From Brachyspira murdochii DSM 12563 (lineage in GTDB: Bacteria > Spirochaetota > Brachyspiria > Brachyspirales > Brachyspiraceae), in the NCBI RefSeq assembly GCF_000092845.1, contig NC_014150.1:1054001-1118000 (forward strand): a DNA stretch of 64,000 nucleotides, read 5' to 3'. Numbering within the stretch: the stretch's first letter is position 1; every line of letters starts with the position of its first letter. The notes under the pieces were generated by a model. The model was not told the origin of the DNA and ran no database searches. It worked only from the letters and a program-made list of their open reading frames with translations. Positions 20,052-28,927 of this stretch are shown piece after piece. The position numbers and the translations under genes were made by a program.

Positions 20052-20227
20052 TCAGCTGGTTTTACAATATGATCAATATTTTTAGTTCTTGAACTTTTGC
20101 AGTATGGACATCTTTGAGGATTAATTTTAAAAATAAGTAAATTTATAGTATACTTTTTTCTTCTTAATGAAAATCTTCTTTTACATCTTTTGCATTGATA
20201 AAAATAAGGAGGCTCATCTAGTTTCAT
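20048..20227 (-). CDS. small zinc-ribbon protein
   Basis: A 59-residue protein with two CxxC pairs: CKRCKRRF near residue 12 and CPYCKSS near residue 42, with a basic stretch (RRFSLRRKKYT) between them. This is a rubredoxin-like zinc-ribbon arrangement typical of small nucleic-acid- or protein-binding factors. AAGG lies about 7 bases before the ATG. It converges with the EamA gene with a 4-base overlap and lies just downstream of the DUF3810 gene's terminal region. Its specific role is not evident. Confidence 0.7.
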   Translation of the reverse strand: MKLDEPPYFYQCKRCKRRFSLRRKKYTINLLIFKINPQRCPYCKSSRTKNIDHIVKPAD

Positions 20228-20297
20228 AAAATACCTTATTAAAAGTTTGTTATTATAAAAATCAATATTTAATAATTATCGTAAAAATTTCAAAACA

Positions 20298-21377
20298 TTA
20301 AAGATGAGAATTATTTTTATAATAAAGCACCAATAATCTTACAACCCTAGAATAGCTTTTTACTCCATACTGCTGATTATTAGCTTTTAAATATGTATCA
20401 TTAACTTTTTCGCTTACTTTAGATAATTGTCCAGAATATCCCTGCCAAAACTCATAATATTTTTTTATTTCATCTTTAGTTTCACTATTTAAATTAGACA
20501 TCAAATGAGAATAATTTTCATCTCTCTTTATCTCTCCAAGTACATAAAGAAGTGCCTCAAAATTGGCAGAGTATCTTACAAAAACATCTGTATTTTTTGA
20601 GCATGCCGCATATGATATAAAATTAGCCTCATCTTCGTAAGCTATACCTATTTGATGAGCCATCTCATGTGCTATTGTAAATGGTATAGATACACTAGGA
20701 ATAAGAATATTAACATTAGCTTCTGATGTAAAAGGAGAATATATTCCAGTTATCTGCAGATGTAAAAATAATTTTGATATCTTTATGGGTTTTGTTTTTG
20801 AATAATGCATATTAAGAAACTCAAAGTATTCAAATACCTTATTATATTCACTTTCTACAATTCTATTTAATACCTGATAATTAGTATTAATATCAGTATA
20901 TTTCATCTCATCTTTAAGATCATTAACGTTTCTTATAAGTCTGTCAGCCAAATTATATATATCATCATCTGTAATACTGCTGTTATTTGCATAATACTCT
21001 ATTAAAGGTACTCTGTAATAATTAAGTCCCCATACCAGCATAAAAACTATATATACTATTACTATAAAACATATAAAAACATATATAAAGTTTAAAGCCA
21101 TTTTTAATTTTTCTTTAATTGAAGCTATATTATGATTAAAAAAAGAATGTTTAAAAGCAAGTATTATAAATAAAATAACTGTTATGATAAAAACAAAAAG
21201 CAGAACTTCTCCTATAGAAAAACTCACATTAGAAGAGAGTTTATTTAAAGAACCTGCTATAGTTTTATATATAGTTCTAGAATAAAAGTTTTCTACAAAA
21301 TTTTTAGAAAAAGTTATTATTTTTAATATAACAGCAATAAAAACAAGTGATAATATTAATGTTATTTTTAATTTCAT
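20298..21377 (-). CDS. DUF3810 family membrane protein, putative zinc metallopeptidase
   Basis: 359 residues. An N-terminal membrane segment (about 4-24), two further hydrophobic segments (about 52-72 and 96-118, the last ending VWGLNYYR) and a large extracytoplasmic or cytoplasmic domain are seen. That domain carries HEMAH (in IPFTIAHEMAHQIGIAYEDEANF), an HExxH zinc motif with a downstream Glu (EDEAN) that can serve as third ligand. The arrangement matches DUF3810. Peptidase activity is inferred from the motif; the substrate is unknown. Confidence 0.88.
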   Translation of the reverse strand: MKLKITLILSLVFIAVILKIITFSKNFVENFYSRTIYKTIAGSLNKLSSNVSFSIGEVLLFVFIITVILFIILAFKHSFFNHNIASIKEKLKMALNFIYVFICFIVIVYIVFMLVWGLNYYRVPLIEYYANNSSITDDDIYNLADRLIRNVNDLKDEMKYTDINTNYQVLNRIVESEYNKVFEYFEFLNMHYSKTKPIKISKLFLHLQITGIYSPFTSEANVNILIPSVSIPFTIAHEMAHQIGIAYEDEANFISYAACSKNTDVFVRYSANFEALLYVLGEIKRDENYSHLMSNLNSETKDEIKKYYEFWQGYSGQLSKVSEKVNDTYLKANNQQYGVKSYSRVVRLLVLYYKNNSHL

Positions 21378-21417
21378 CTTAATTAATATTATACTAAAAA
21401 AGAAAAAATTGTCAAAA

Positions 21418-22221
21418 CTACTTCATTTTTTTTATGTCGGCATCCATTTTCTTTTTCCACAAGTCATACATTTTCTTTTTTTCTTCAGACTCTTCAGATT
21501 CATTTAAATATACATGTATTCTTCTAAGCGAAGCTATTATATTTAAAGCCATTTTCATATCATCTAATCTTTTATCCTGAAGTTCATACTTTGTTCTGTA
21601 CTGCTCAGCGGAAGCTGCCAATAATTTTTTTACAAGCTCCATCATTTTAACTCTGTATTTATAGCCTTCTATTTCTGGGCTTAAATCTCTGATATATGTT
21701 TTGAAATCTATCATATTTTTCCCCAAAGTAGCAAATCTTCCCTCTATTTCAATAAAGTTCTGAAGCCATTTTGAGTTTTCACCATAGCAGTATTTGAAAT
21801 AATCTATAACATATCCAAAAGAGCAGATAAATTTGTATTTCCATTCATCTGTTAATTTATCTCTTAAATAATCATGTATTTCTTCGTTTAACGATAAAGA
21901 ATCATCAGTATGATTTCCGAAGACCTCTTCCAAAAGCATAATCGCTTTATTAATATAGCGTCTTCCATCATTAAGCTGATTATCAGAACGCACATCTATA
22001 TATTCTATGGCAATATAGCAGGTGGTTGCAATAAAAGAAGAAGCCTGTATATAAAGAACAGCAGCATCTATCTTTTTTTTACATATTTCAAAATGATCTT
22101 CTAATATTAATAAATCTTTTTCTACTTTTACCAATTTTGATTCTACACCAGCAAGCAGATCTTTATATTTATTTTGCATTCTTGTACATTCAGCTTTTGC
22201 AGCCTCGCTTATTTTTGCCAT
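21418..22221 (-). CDS. helical protein of unknown function
   Basis: 267 residues, highly charged and helical, with probable coiled-coil regions at about 15-60 (KVEKDLLILEDHFEICKKKID) and 195-267 (ELQDKRLDDMKMALN, EEKKKMYDLWKKKMD). No signal peptide or membrane segment. It lies 45 bases from the GAF histidine kinase gene on the same strand and is probably co-transcribed, which might suggest a signalling role. I recognise no family. Confidence 0.65.
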   Translation of the reverse strand: MAKISEAAKAECTRMQNKYKDLLAGVESKLVKVEKDLLILEDHFEICKKKIDAAVLYIQASSFIATTCYIAIEYIDVRSDNQLNDGRRYINKAIMLLEEVFGNHTDDSLSLNEEIHDYLRDKLTDEWKYKFICSFGYVIDYFKYCYGENSKWLQNFIEIEGRFATLGKNMIDFKTYIRDLSPEIEGYKYRVKMMELVKKLLAASAEQYRTKYELQDKRLDDMKMALNIIASLRRIHVYLNESEESEEKKKMYDLWKKKMDADIKKMK

Positions 22222-22266
22222 AATTAAATCTCCACATTTTTATTGTCGGAAAATGTTTAGAATTTT

Positions 22267-24669
22267 TTAATTATTTAAACTAACAGGGATAGAAACAAAA
22301 AAAGTTGTTATTTTGAAAGAATCATTAACACTTTTTAATACCATACTTCCCCCATGAGCTTCAACTATTCTCTTAGATATAGCAAGACCTATACCTACAC
22401 CATGACTTTTTGTGGTAAAAAACGGAGTAAATATCTTCTCTGCCAAATCCGGTTCTATATATGAATCTGTATTTTCAACTATTATATCTATCATAGATTC
22501 CCTATATGCATTATCATCAAATATAACACTGATAAATGAACATTCTTTATTATTATCTTCTATAGCATCTATGGCATTGATGATAAGATTAAATACAACC
22601 TCATTCATTCTGTCATAATCCCATCTTACAGCATCTTCTTTTGTCATTTTTAAAGCATAGAATTTGATATTTTTACCGCTTTTTTTAATGTATTCTTTTG
22701 AAAGAATAGTTAAATATTTTATCATGTCATCAATTTTTATATTATCAACTTCCAAATTAATACTTTTAGCAAATGACAAATTTCTTCTAATATAATTTTC
22801 CAAATTTTCTACTTCATTAGCAATTATCTGGGCATAATTTTTAATAGTTTCATCTTTGCTCACCTTTACAAGTCTATTTGCAAACCCAGCAATAGGAACT
22901 ATAAAATTTCTTAAATTATGTGCCATAGAAGAACTCATCTCTCCTATTATAGCCAAACTCTTTAAATCAAGTAATGTTTTCTCTGCTGCTTTAAGAGCAT
23001 TATTATTTTTTTCCATTTCATTATAAAGAGAAGAATATTCCAAAGCAACAGCCGCCTGCCTTCCAAACATTTTTAAATAATCAAGATCATCTTCAGGTAT
23101 AGGCTTTCCATTATAAGGATTATCAACAACTATCATACCTATACAATTAACAGAGTTCATTATTGGTATAATAGCAAAAGGATAATCTCCAAATATATTG
23201 GTATATTTTTTTATTTGATTTACTTCATCATTATTTTCTACATTGAGTACATTAATACTATTTTTATTATTAAATACATCAAAAAACAGTCTGCAGTTTT
23301 CATTATTAGGTATAACAGTGTTTAAAAACTGCTGATTTAAATCCCATGCATCTTCAACACTTCTTTTATCAAAAGAAAGCATTAATTTTTCTCTTAAAGC
23401 ATATTTATTCAAATTCTGCATATTGCTCCATATCATTCCCGCATCCTGAGCATTTTTTGGGGCTACACACATACGTCCTCTAAATACATTAAACTCTTTA
23501 TCGTAAAGAAAAGCAAAAGCCCTATTAAAAGCAAATACATCTCCTATAGTTGTAATAGTTAGAAGCAAAAACAAGATATCTTCGGTTTTAGAACGCTCTA
23601 ATAAAATATTGCTTATATCATATAATGTGTTTAAACGAGACATATGCTTTGTATTTTTTTCATTTGCTTTACTTAATTCTATCATATTGTAATGTTCTGA
23701 GATTCTGCTTGATATATTTGCTAAAAGAGGATTAAATAAGTTAAGATCATTAATATCAAAATCGCCAAGAGGATTAACAGCATCCGGAATCTTATCTATA
23801 ACAACAATATAGCCTATACAGCCTTTTTTTACTGGTATTCTATTAAAAAGAACTGATCTGTTTATTATACCTTCAAATTTCTTATAATATTTATTATTGG
23901 CAGCATTATTTATAAAAAAGATATTATTATCCCAATATTCTTCTATATAAGAATTATCTTCAAAAATAGAATAGTCAAAATTTTCAGGAAATCCGTAACT
24001 TGACCTTAAATACAAATTATTATCTTCATCTCTAAGCCTAATAAAAGCCTTACTCGCTGTAAAAATATTAGCAATATCCGAAGCCAAATTATTAAGATTA
24101 TTTTCAAAATCATCTACATCGCTTAATTTTAAATAAAGCTCTCTAAGAAGTTTTAACTGCTTATCTCTTTCTTTGTATGTTACACTTTGAAGTACATTAT
24201 TAGCATAAACAGCAAAATGACCTATAACATTTTTTATCTCATCAACTATTTCTCTATAAAATTCAATTCTATTTTCTTTATTTCTAAATACAACAACACC
24301 TATAGGGTGAGCGTAGAAAAATATTGGAAGTACAAAAATTGATGCATAATTAGAAAATACTTCTATATTTGTATGATTAATATTTCCGCCTATAAAAATT
24401 TTTTGTTCATACAATACATCTTTACAATGACTAGCCTCTATAGGAAAATCCACTTTACATACATAGTATCTGTCTATACCATATACTCCTCTTAATATAA
24501 GATAATCTCCTTTAGGAAAATAAACCTCTCCGCAGTCAAATCCGTAATACTGACAAGTTTTCTCCAAAAACAAATCAACAACTCTGTCTATCTCATTGGT
24601 ATTCTCGGCAAAAAGAAGCCCCATAGATAAATCTGAAAAAAAACTGTCTATCGATTTTCTATCTTCCAT
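22267..24669 (-). CDS. GAF-domain sensor histidine kinase
   Basis: 800 residues with no membrane segment, so a cytoplasmic sensor. Three GAF-like regions occupy roughly 10-160, 180-330 and 350-555. The phospho-acceptor is His584 in MAHNLRNFIVPIAGF. The kinase domain has the N-box (FNLIINAIDAIED, Asn694/Asn698) and an intact G2 box (GVGIGLAISKRIVEAHGG). The G1 region reads IIVENTDSYIEPD rather than the usual DxGxG, a variant seen in some GAF kinases. FTPFFTTK (F box) is present. A partner receiver is not adjacent; possible partners in the window are the REC-PilZ-like protein and the REC-LpxC protein, without evidence for either. Confidence 0.92.
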   Translation of the reverse strand: MEDRKSIDSFFSDLSMGLLFAENTNEIDRVVDLFLEKTCQYYGFDCGEVYFPKGDYLILRGVYGIDRYYVCKVDFPIEASHCKDVLYEQKIFIGGNINHTNIEVFSNYASIFVLPIFFYAHPIGVVVFRNKENRIEFYREIVDEIKNVIGHFAVYANNVLQSVTYKERDKQLKLLRELYLKLSDVDDFENNLNNLASDIANIFTASKAFIRLRDEDNNLYLRSSYGFPENFDYSIFEDNSYIEEYWDNNIFFINNAANNKYYKKFEGIINRSVLFNRIPVKKGCIGYIVVIDKIPDAVNPLGDFDINDLNLFNPLLANISSRISEHYNMIELSKANEKNTKHMSRLNTLYDISNILLERSKTEDILFLLLTITTIGDVFAFNRAFAFLYDKEFNVFRGRMCVAPKNAQDAGMIWSNMQNLNKYALREKLMLSFDKRSVEDAWDLNQQFLNTVIPNNENCRLFFDVFNNKNSINVLNVENNDEVNQIKKYTNIFGDYPFAIIPIMNSVNCIGMIVVDNPYNGKPIPEDDLDYLKMFGRQAAVALEYSSLYNEMEKNNNALKAAEKTLLDLKSLAIIGEMSSSMAHNLRNFIVPIAGFANRLVKVSKDETIKNYAQIIANEVENLENYIRRNLSFAKSINLEVDNIKIDDMIKYLTILSKEYIKKSGKNIKFYALKMTKEDAVRWDYDRMNEVVFNLIINAIDAIEDNNKECSFISVIFDDNAYRESMIDIIVENTDSYIEPDLAEKIFTPFFTTKSHGVGIGLAISKRIVEAHGGSMVLKSVNDSFKITTFFVSIPVSLNN

Positions 24670-24718
24670 AAAACAAACGCCTTATATAATTTTTAATCCT
24701 ACAATTGTTAATTATTTT

Positions 24719-26149
24719 TTACGCCCAATAAGTATCTTCTCTTAATCTAAATATTTTAAGCTCATACGGCAATACTTTTACAGTATCTGTAATATTACTA
24801 ACCACATTATCAAAAGAGATATCATACTTAATGCCGTATTTATTAGCATCAAGCAGCCTTTCTTTGGAAGTAATATTTACAACTATTAAAACTTTATCCT
24901 TGCCATCTAAACTGTATTTATAAAATTTTCTAAAAGGATCTTTTTTATTATTTTCTTCCTTACTGTTATCCTCATAATATTCATGATGCTCATGATATTC
25001 ATATTCTTTTTTTAATTTTTCCAGTTTCTTTTTTTCTTCTATATCAAGAGAAACTATTTCACCACAGTCTGCAAGTATACTGTTTTGTTTTACATAATTT
25101 ATAATATTTTTGATATATTCGCTTAAGTCATAGCTTATATTTTCATAATCTTTCTCACTTCCACCTACAACATTGCATCTGTTTATAAATCCATATTCAT
25201 CACCTGTAGTTATCATCCACATATCACATACTATAGCTGTAAATAAAAAAGTCTGCTTTACTCTCCAAATATTTCCGTCATACTCTGTAATAAGTCTTTT
25301 AGTATCATGATTGCTTGGAAAAGCTATTTGTCTGCATTTTTTGCGTACCAAATCATACTGTTCTACAAACCATTCTCCCTCATAATCCCACCATTTAGCA
25401 CTGCTTGCAACATAATCAAATCCTGCATCTATAAGTTTTTCCGTATCCTCAATAGAACAGCCTAAACTCTCAGCAAAAAATATAACATCTTTATTGTGTT
25501 CTTTAGCATTATCTATCAAATACTTCCATAATTCTTTAGGTACTTTATATGCAGCATCGCATCTAAAGCCTTCAAATCCCAAATCAAGATTATGTTTTAT
25601 CAAATCATTCCAATAATACCATATAGGATTTAATATTTCATTATTTGTAGCTTCAGGATTATTTTCATTACTATTATCTTTATTTATGTCTTCTTTTTCT
25701 TCTTCATCTTTTTCATTAGGATCTCTTTTATTATTGAATATAGCCAAATCGCCCCATTCAATCCATTTACCATTATCCCAAGCCCCCGGCGACTGCAAAG
25801 ATCCGTCTTTAGTTTTGTACCATTCTATATGCTCCTGAGTTAAATTACAGTCTTTTGAAGAGTGATTAATAACTAAATCTATCATTACTTTAATCTGCTT
25901 ACTACGGCAATAAAGTATAAAATCTTTTAACTCTTTTTCAGCTATATTTTGATTACTGCTTGTAAAAAATGAAGGGTTATACTGATAATAATATTTAGCG
26001 GCATACAAACTGCCGCTGAAACCAGGATATGTAATAGGATTTATATATATCCATTCAAACCCCATAGCCTTGATTCTATCAACATGGCTGTACCAATTTT
26101 TTATATGCCCCAAAAGCGGCGGAAACAAATTATATCCAGATACTCTCAT
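24719..26149 (-). CDS. GH13 (alpha-amylase family) glycoside hydrolase or transglycosylase
   Basis: About 476 residues with no signal peptide, so probably intracellular. The four GH13 regions are present: DLVINH (Asp91-His96), GFRCDAAYKVP with nucleophile Asp198, AES with acid/base Glu227, and NHD with Asp282. The start MRVSGYNLFPPLLG is normal for the barrel; the open frame runs on to a GTG at 26218, but those residues are Tyr/Phe-rich and unlikely to be translated. There are two low-complexity insertions, an Asn/Asp/Glu/Lys-rich one (about 141-171) and a His/Tyr/Glu-rich one near residue 405. Substrate is probably an alpha-glucan or malto-oligosaccharide; glycogen phosphorylase is also in the window. 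Confidence 0.88.
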   Translation of the reverse strand: MRVSGYNLFPPLLGHIKNWYSHVDRIKAMGFEWIYINPITYPGFSGSLYAAKYYYQYNPSFFTSSNQNIAEKELKDFILYCRSKQIKVMIDLVINHSSKDCNLTQEHIEWYKTKDGSLQSPGAWDNGKWIEWGDLAIFNNKRDPNEKDEEEKEDINKDNSNENNPEATNNEILNPIWYYWNDLIKHNLDLGFEGFRCDAAYKVPKELWKYLIDNAKEHNKDVIFFAESLGCSIEDTEKLIDAGFDYVASSAKWWDYEGEWFVEQYDLVRKKCRQIAFPSNHDTKRLITEYDGNIWRVKQTFLFTAIVCDMWMITTGDEYGFINRCNVVGGSEKDYENISYDLSEYIKNIINYVKQNSILADCGEIVSLDIEEKKKLEKLKKEYEYHEHHEYYEDNSKEENNKKDPFRKFYKYSLDGKDKVLIVVNITSKERLLDANKYGIKYDISFDNVVSNITDTVKVLPYELKIFRLREDTYWA

Positions 26150-26588
26150 TCCTATAATTATATACGAATAATAAAAAAAAAACAACTTTTTATAACGGTA
26201 TTTTAATAATAAAAACACTATTATATTTATTAAGTTTGTACACTATGAACATTTGAAGAACATTATAAAGTTTAAAATTATATAATAATTTTTTACATTT
26301 CTACAAATAAATAATATAAAAAGTATATCATATTTATTTAATAATTAGATTGATTATTTTATATATAATTTTATAATCATCACATTATAATGCTTTTACA
26401 AAATATAAGTTTCACTTAATTTATACTATTCTATTTTTTAGTATTTTATTAACTATAAATTTTATATAAAAAACATTTTAAATTGATAAAATTCATTTTG
26501 ACAAAATTTAATTGTTTTAGTATATAATATTGATTTTAATTGTTTCTATTATATAATAAACAATATAGTTTTTATTAGGTATAATATT
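26150..26588. other. long AT-rich divergent promoter region
   Basis: This gap of about 440 bases separates the GH13 gene (- strand) from the REC-PilZ-like gene (+ strand). It is strongly A/T, holds no credible gene, and should carry promoters for both. A recognisable + strand promoter lies near 26498-26528. No palindromic operator stands out. Confidence 0.6.
26498..26528 (+). promoter_or_regulatory. sigma-70-type promoter for the REC-PilZ-like gene
   Basis: A perfect TTGACA at 26498-26503 is followed by TATATA at 26521-26526 (17-base spacer), overlapping TATAAT at 26523-26528 (19-base spacer). It lies about 60 bases before the ATG at 26589. The perfect -35 and the overlapping -10 choices make this one of the clearer promoters in the window. 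Confidence 0.65.
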
Positions 26589-27293
26589 ATGCGTATATTA
26601 GTTTATGATTCATCTTTACAGACAAGAGACAGTCTTATCAGCATTCTTATAACTGCAGGGTATGAAGTAGTAGCAGTAAAGGATAAAAAAAGCATACTAT
26701 CTATGTTTGGAAAACTTCCTTTTACTGCAGCTATTATAGAAGCTAATGAAAGCGATGAAGAGATGGCTGACATTTTAGAAAAAATATATTTAGATGACAG
26801 GTATAATGTTCATGTTATAGTGCATGTTGAAAATCCGAGTAAAGAGTTTTTCAGCAAGATGATGCGTATAGGAGTTTCCGGATTTTTATTAAAGCCTTTT
26901 AATGAAAAAGATTTTTTAAACAGATTTACTTTACTTTTAGAAAAAGCAAATATTAAACCTAAAAAATTAAAACATATAGTAATTAATGATTTGGATAATT
27001 TTAAATTGGTATTCAGGCATGATGGAGTAAGGCAAATACTTCATGGTATGATAATAGAAATGTCGCCTATTGGATTAAAATTTATTATGCCTCCTGAAGA
27101 GGCAAGTATAGAAGTGGGACATATTATTAAAAACGCTTCTATGGCTATAAGTTCATATAAAATAAGTTTTTCTATAATAATAACTGAAAAAATAGGTAAT
27201 GAATATATAGGAACTTTTGATGAATTATCTGCTTTTAATTCTAAGCTAATATGTAAGTTTATATACGATAAATATATAGAAAAATTAAAATAA
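26589..27293 (+). CDS. receiver-like plus PilZ-like regulator
   Basis: 234 residues. The first 120 or so form a CheY-like receiver: ILVYDSSLQTRDSL (one of the two usual acidic residues, Asp7, kept), IIEANESDEEM where the phosphorylated Asp is replaced by Glu, and GFLLKPFNEKDF with the conserved Lys. The C-terminal part (about 135-230) has RHDGVRQILHGMIIEMSPIGLKF, which recalls the PilZ R...(D/N)xSxxG pattern that binds cyclic-di-GMP, though the motif is imperfect. A Glu at the phosphosite may lock the receiver in one state. It precedes thiD by 11 bases, so the two are probably co-transcribed, although their functions seem unrelated. Confidence 0.72.
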   Translation: MRILVYDSSLQTRDSLISILITAGYEVVAVKDKKSILSMFGKLPFTAAIIEANESDEEMADILEKIYLDDRYNVHVIVHVENPSKEFFSKMMRIGVSGFLLKPFNEKDFLNRFTLLLEKANIKPKKLKHIVINDLDNFKLVFRHDGVRQILHGMIIEMSPIGLKFIMPPEEASIEVGHIIKNASMAISSYKISFSIIITEKIGNEYIGTFDELSAFNSKLICKFIYDKYIEKLK

Positions 27294-27304
27294 AGGACAA
27301 TAGA

Positions 27305-28114
27305 ATGATAAAGGCATTAACTATAGCAGGATTTGACGGTTCGGGAGGAGCTGGCATACAGGCAGATTTAAAAACTTTTTCGGCACTTGGCTGTTACGGA
27401 ATGTGCGTACTTACTGCCCTACCCGTACAAAATACACAAGGAGTGAGAAACTGTTATGGTATAGAATTAAAAGCTATAGAAGAACAGTTATACTGCATAT
27501 TTGATGACATCATACCAGACGCCATTAAAATAGGAATGCTTTTTAACAGCGATATAATAAAATTAGTAGCGGACTTCTTAAAAACTCATGCCAAAAATAT
27601 ACCCATTATAGTTGATCCTGTTATGGTGGCAAAAAGCGGGGACAGATTATTATTAGAGGAGGCTGTTGCTAGTTTGAAAAGCCGTATACTTCCAATATCT
27701 GCTGTAGTTACTCCGAATATACCAGAGGCTGAAGATTTAACTTCAAGAAAAATCAAAACCGATGAAGATATGATTAATGCCGCAAAAGAGATACTGGATA
27801 TGGGAGCAAAAAATGTTATGCTTAAAGGCGGACATATGGAAGGCGAGCTTTCGAGAGATTTGTTTATGAACAGAGAAGGCAAAGAGTTTTTGGATGCCGT
27901 TAGAATAGACACAAAAAATACTCATGGAACAGGCTGTACATTATCGGCAGCTATTTGCAGTTATATAGCACATGGAAAAACTCCGCTTGAAGCCTGCAAA
28001 CTCGGAAAGGAATATTTATTTAATGCCTTACAATCAGCCAAAACCGACAGCGTTGGAAAGGGTCATGGTCCAGTAAATCATTTCTATGACGCTTGGAAGC
28101 ATTTGGATATATAA
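27305..28114 (+). CDS. thiD: hydroxymethylpyrimidine/phosphomethylpyrimidine kinase ThiD
   Basis: ThiD phosphorylates HMP and HMP-P to HMP-PP in thiamine biosynthesis. The 269 residues begin LTIAGFDGSGGAGIQADLKTF, the classic ribokinase-fold start, followed by ALPVQNTQGV, then DPVMVAKSGDRLL near residue 100, TPNIPEAEDL near 138, KGGHMEG near 173, and the anion-hole motif THGTGCTLSAAI near 209 with catalytic Asp replaced in register by Cys212 as usual for ThiD. AAGGACA lies just before the ATG. No other thiamine gene is nearby and no TPP riboswitch is seen upstream. Confidence 0.95.
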   Translation: MIKALTIAGFDGSGGAGIQADLKTFSALGCYGMCVLTALPVQNTQGVRNCYGIELKAIEEQLYCIFDDIIPDAIKIGMLFNSDIIKLVADFLKTHAKNIPIIVDPVMVAKSGDRLLLEEAVASLKSRILPISAVVTPNIPEAEDLTSRKIKTDEDMINAAKEILDMGAKNVMLKGGHMEGELSRDLFMNREGKEFLDAVRIDTKNTHGTGCTLSAAICSYIAHGKTPLEACKLGKEYLFNALQSAKTDSVGKGHGPVNHFYDAWKHLDI

Positions 28115-28180
28115 ATAATTTTTATTTCTCTATACATTCTTACATTCTTACATAATATAAGCATTTGGATATAAAAATTA

Positions 28181-28927
28181 TTAATAAATATTATCAAGAA
28201 ACAATTTATTAATATCAGAATTTTTACTGTTTATCATATAGTTTTTTATTTCTTTTAATAGTTCATTTGTAATTTCTGGATTAATATATTCTAATGCCAA
28301 ATAATGTCTATTAAATATACTACTGATTAATAATGTATATAATAAATATTTTTTTGAACATTTATTTTTTTTATGATAAATATTTGAAAAATCATCTTTG
28401 TATTTAAACATTAGTTTGTCTAATATACAAGCAATATCTTTAATTTTACAATATAATATACAATACTCTAAATGAATTTTCCTGTTTTCTGAAAATATCT
28501 TGCTTACTGTATTTTTAGATATATTTGACGACATAATATCAAAAATAATATCATAACTATCTTTTATAACATTAGACATAGGTTTTGTTATTACATAATG
28601 ATGCTGTACAGGATTTCTATATTCCTCTGTAATGTCTCCTAATTTTTCTATAGCTTTTTTTAATTTCTTAGAGTAATTATCCCCTTCTATAAAAAAATTA
28701 TTTACATTTTTCCAATAGCTAGCATAGTTAGGCTTCTCTTGCTTTCCCAAAAAAACATCATATTCATAAGACAACATTAATTCAGATACTCTGGTAAGCA
28801 GAATAATTAACTGCAATTCTTTATCTTCTATATTTTCCAAAGTCAAAAACAATATAGTTTTTAATGAAGTAAATATATTATTTTTATAAAATTTATATTT
28901 AGCTTCATGTTTATTATCTTTCCCCAT
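28181..28927 (-). CDS. HEPN-like protein of the restriction-modification locus
   Basis: 248 residues, helical and without a signal peptide. Residues 101-110 read EEYRNPVQHH, which contains R-N-x-x-x-H (Arg104 to His109), the hallmark of HEPN RNases found in toxin and abortive-infection systems. The surrounding helices (residues 30-60 and 85-135) would fit the four-helix HEPN fold. The gene overlaps the end of the specificity-subunit gene by 14 bases, so it is the last cistron of the locus. The HEPN call rests on one motif plus context. The C-terminal 110 residues are unassigned. Confidence 0.6.
   Translation of the reverse strand: MGKDNKHEAKYKFYKNNIFTSLKTILFLTLENIEDKELQLIILLTRVSELMLSYEYDVFLGKQEKPNYASYWKNVNNFFIEGDNYSKKLKKAIEKLGDITEEYRNPVQHHYVITKPMSNVIKDSYDIIFDIMSSNISKNTVSKIFSENRKIHLEYCILYCKIKDIACILDKLMFKYKDDFSNIYHKKNKCSKKYLLYTLLISSIFNRHYLALEYINPEITNELLKEIKNYMINSKNSDINKLFLDNIY

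Noticed and set aside
27200-27304. TPP riboswitch before thiD
   Set aside because: No conserved CUGAGA or similar core is present, and the gap to the upstream gene is only 11 bases.
28098-28173. 15-base direct repeat (AAGCATTTGGATATA at 28098 and 28159) as attachment sites of a restriction island
   Set aside because: Both copies lie on the same side of the restriction-modification locus, and no matching copy is seen at the other end near 32350-32410.
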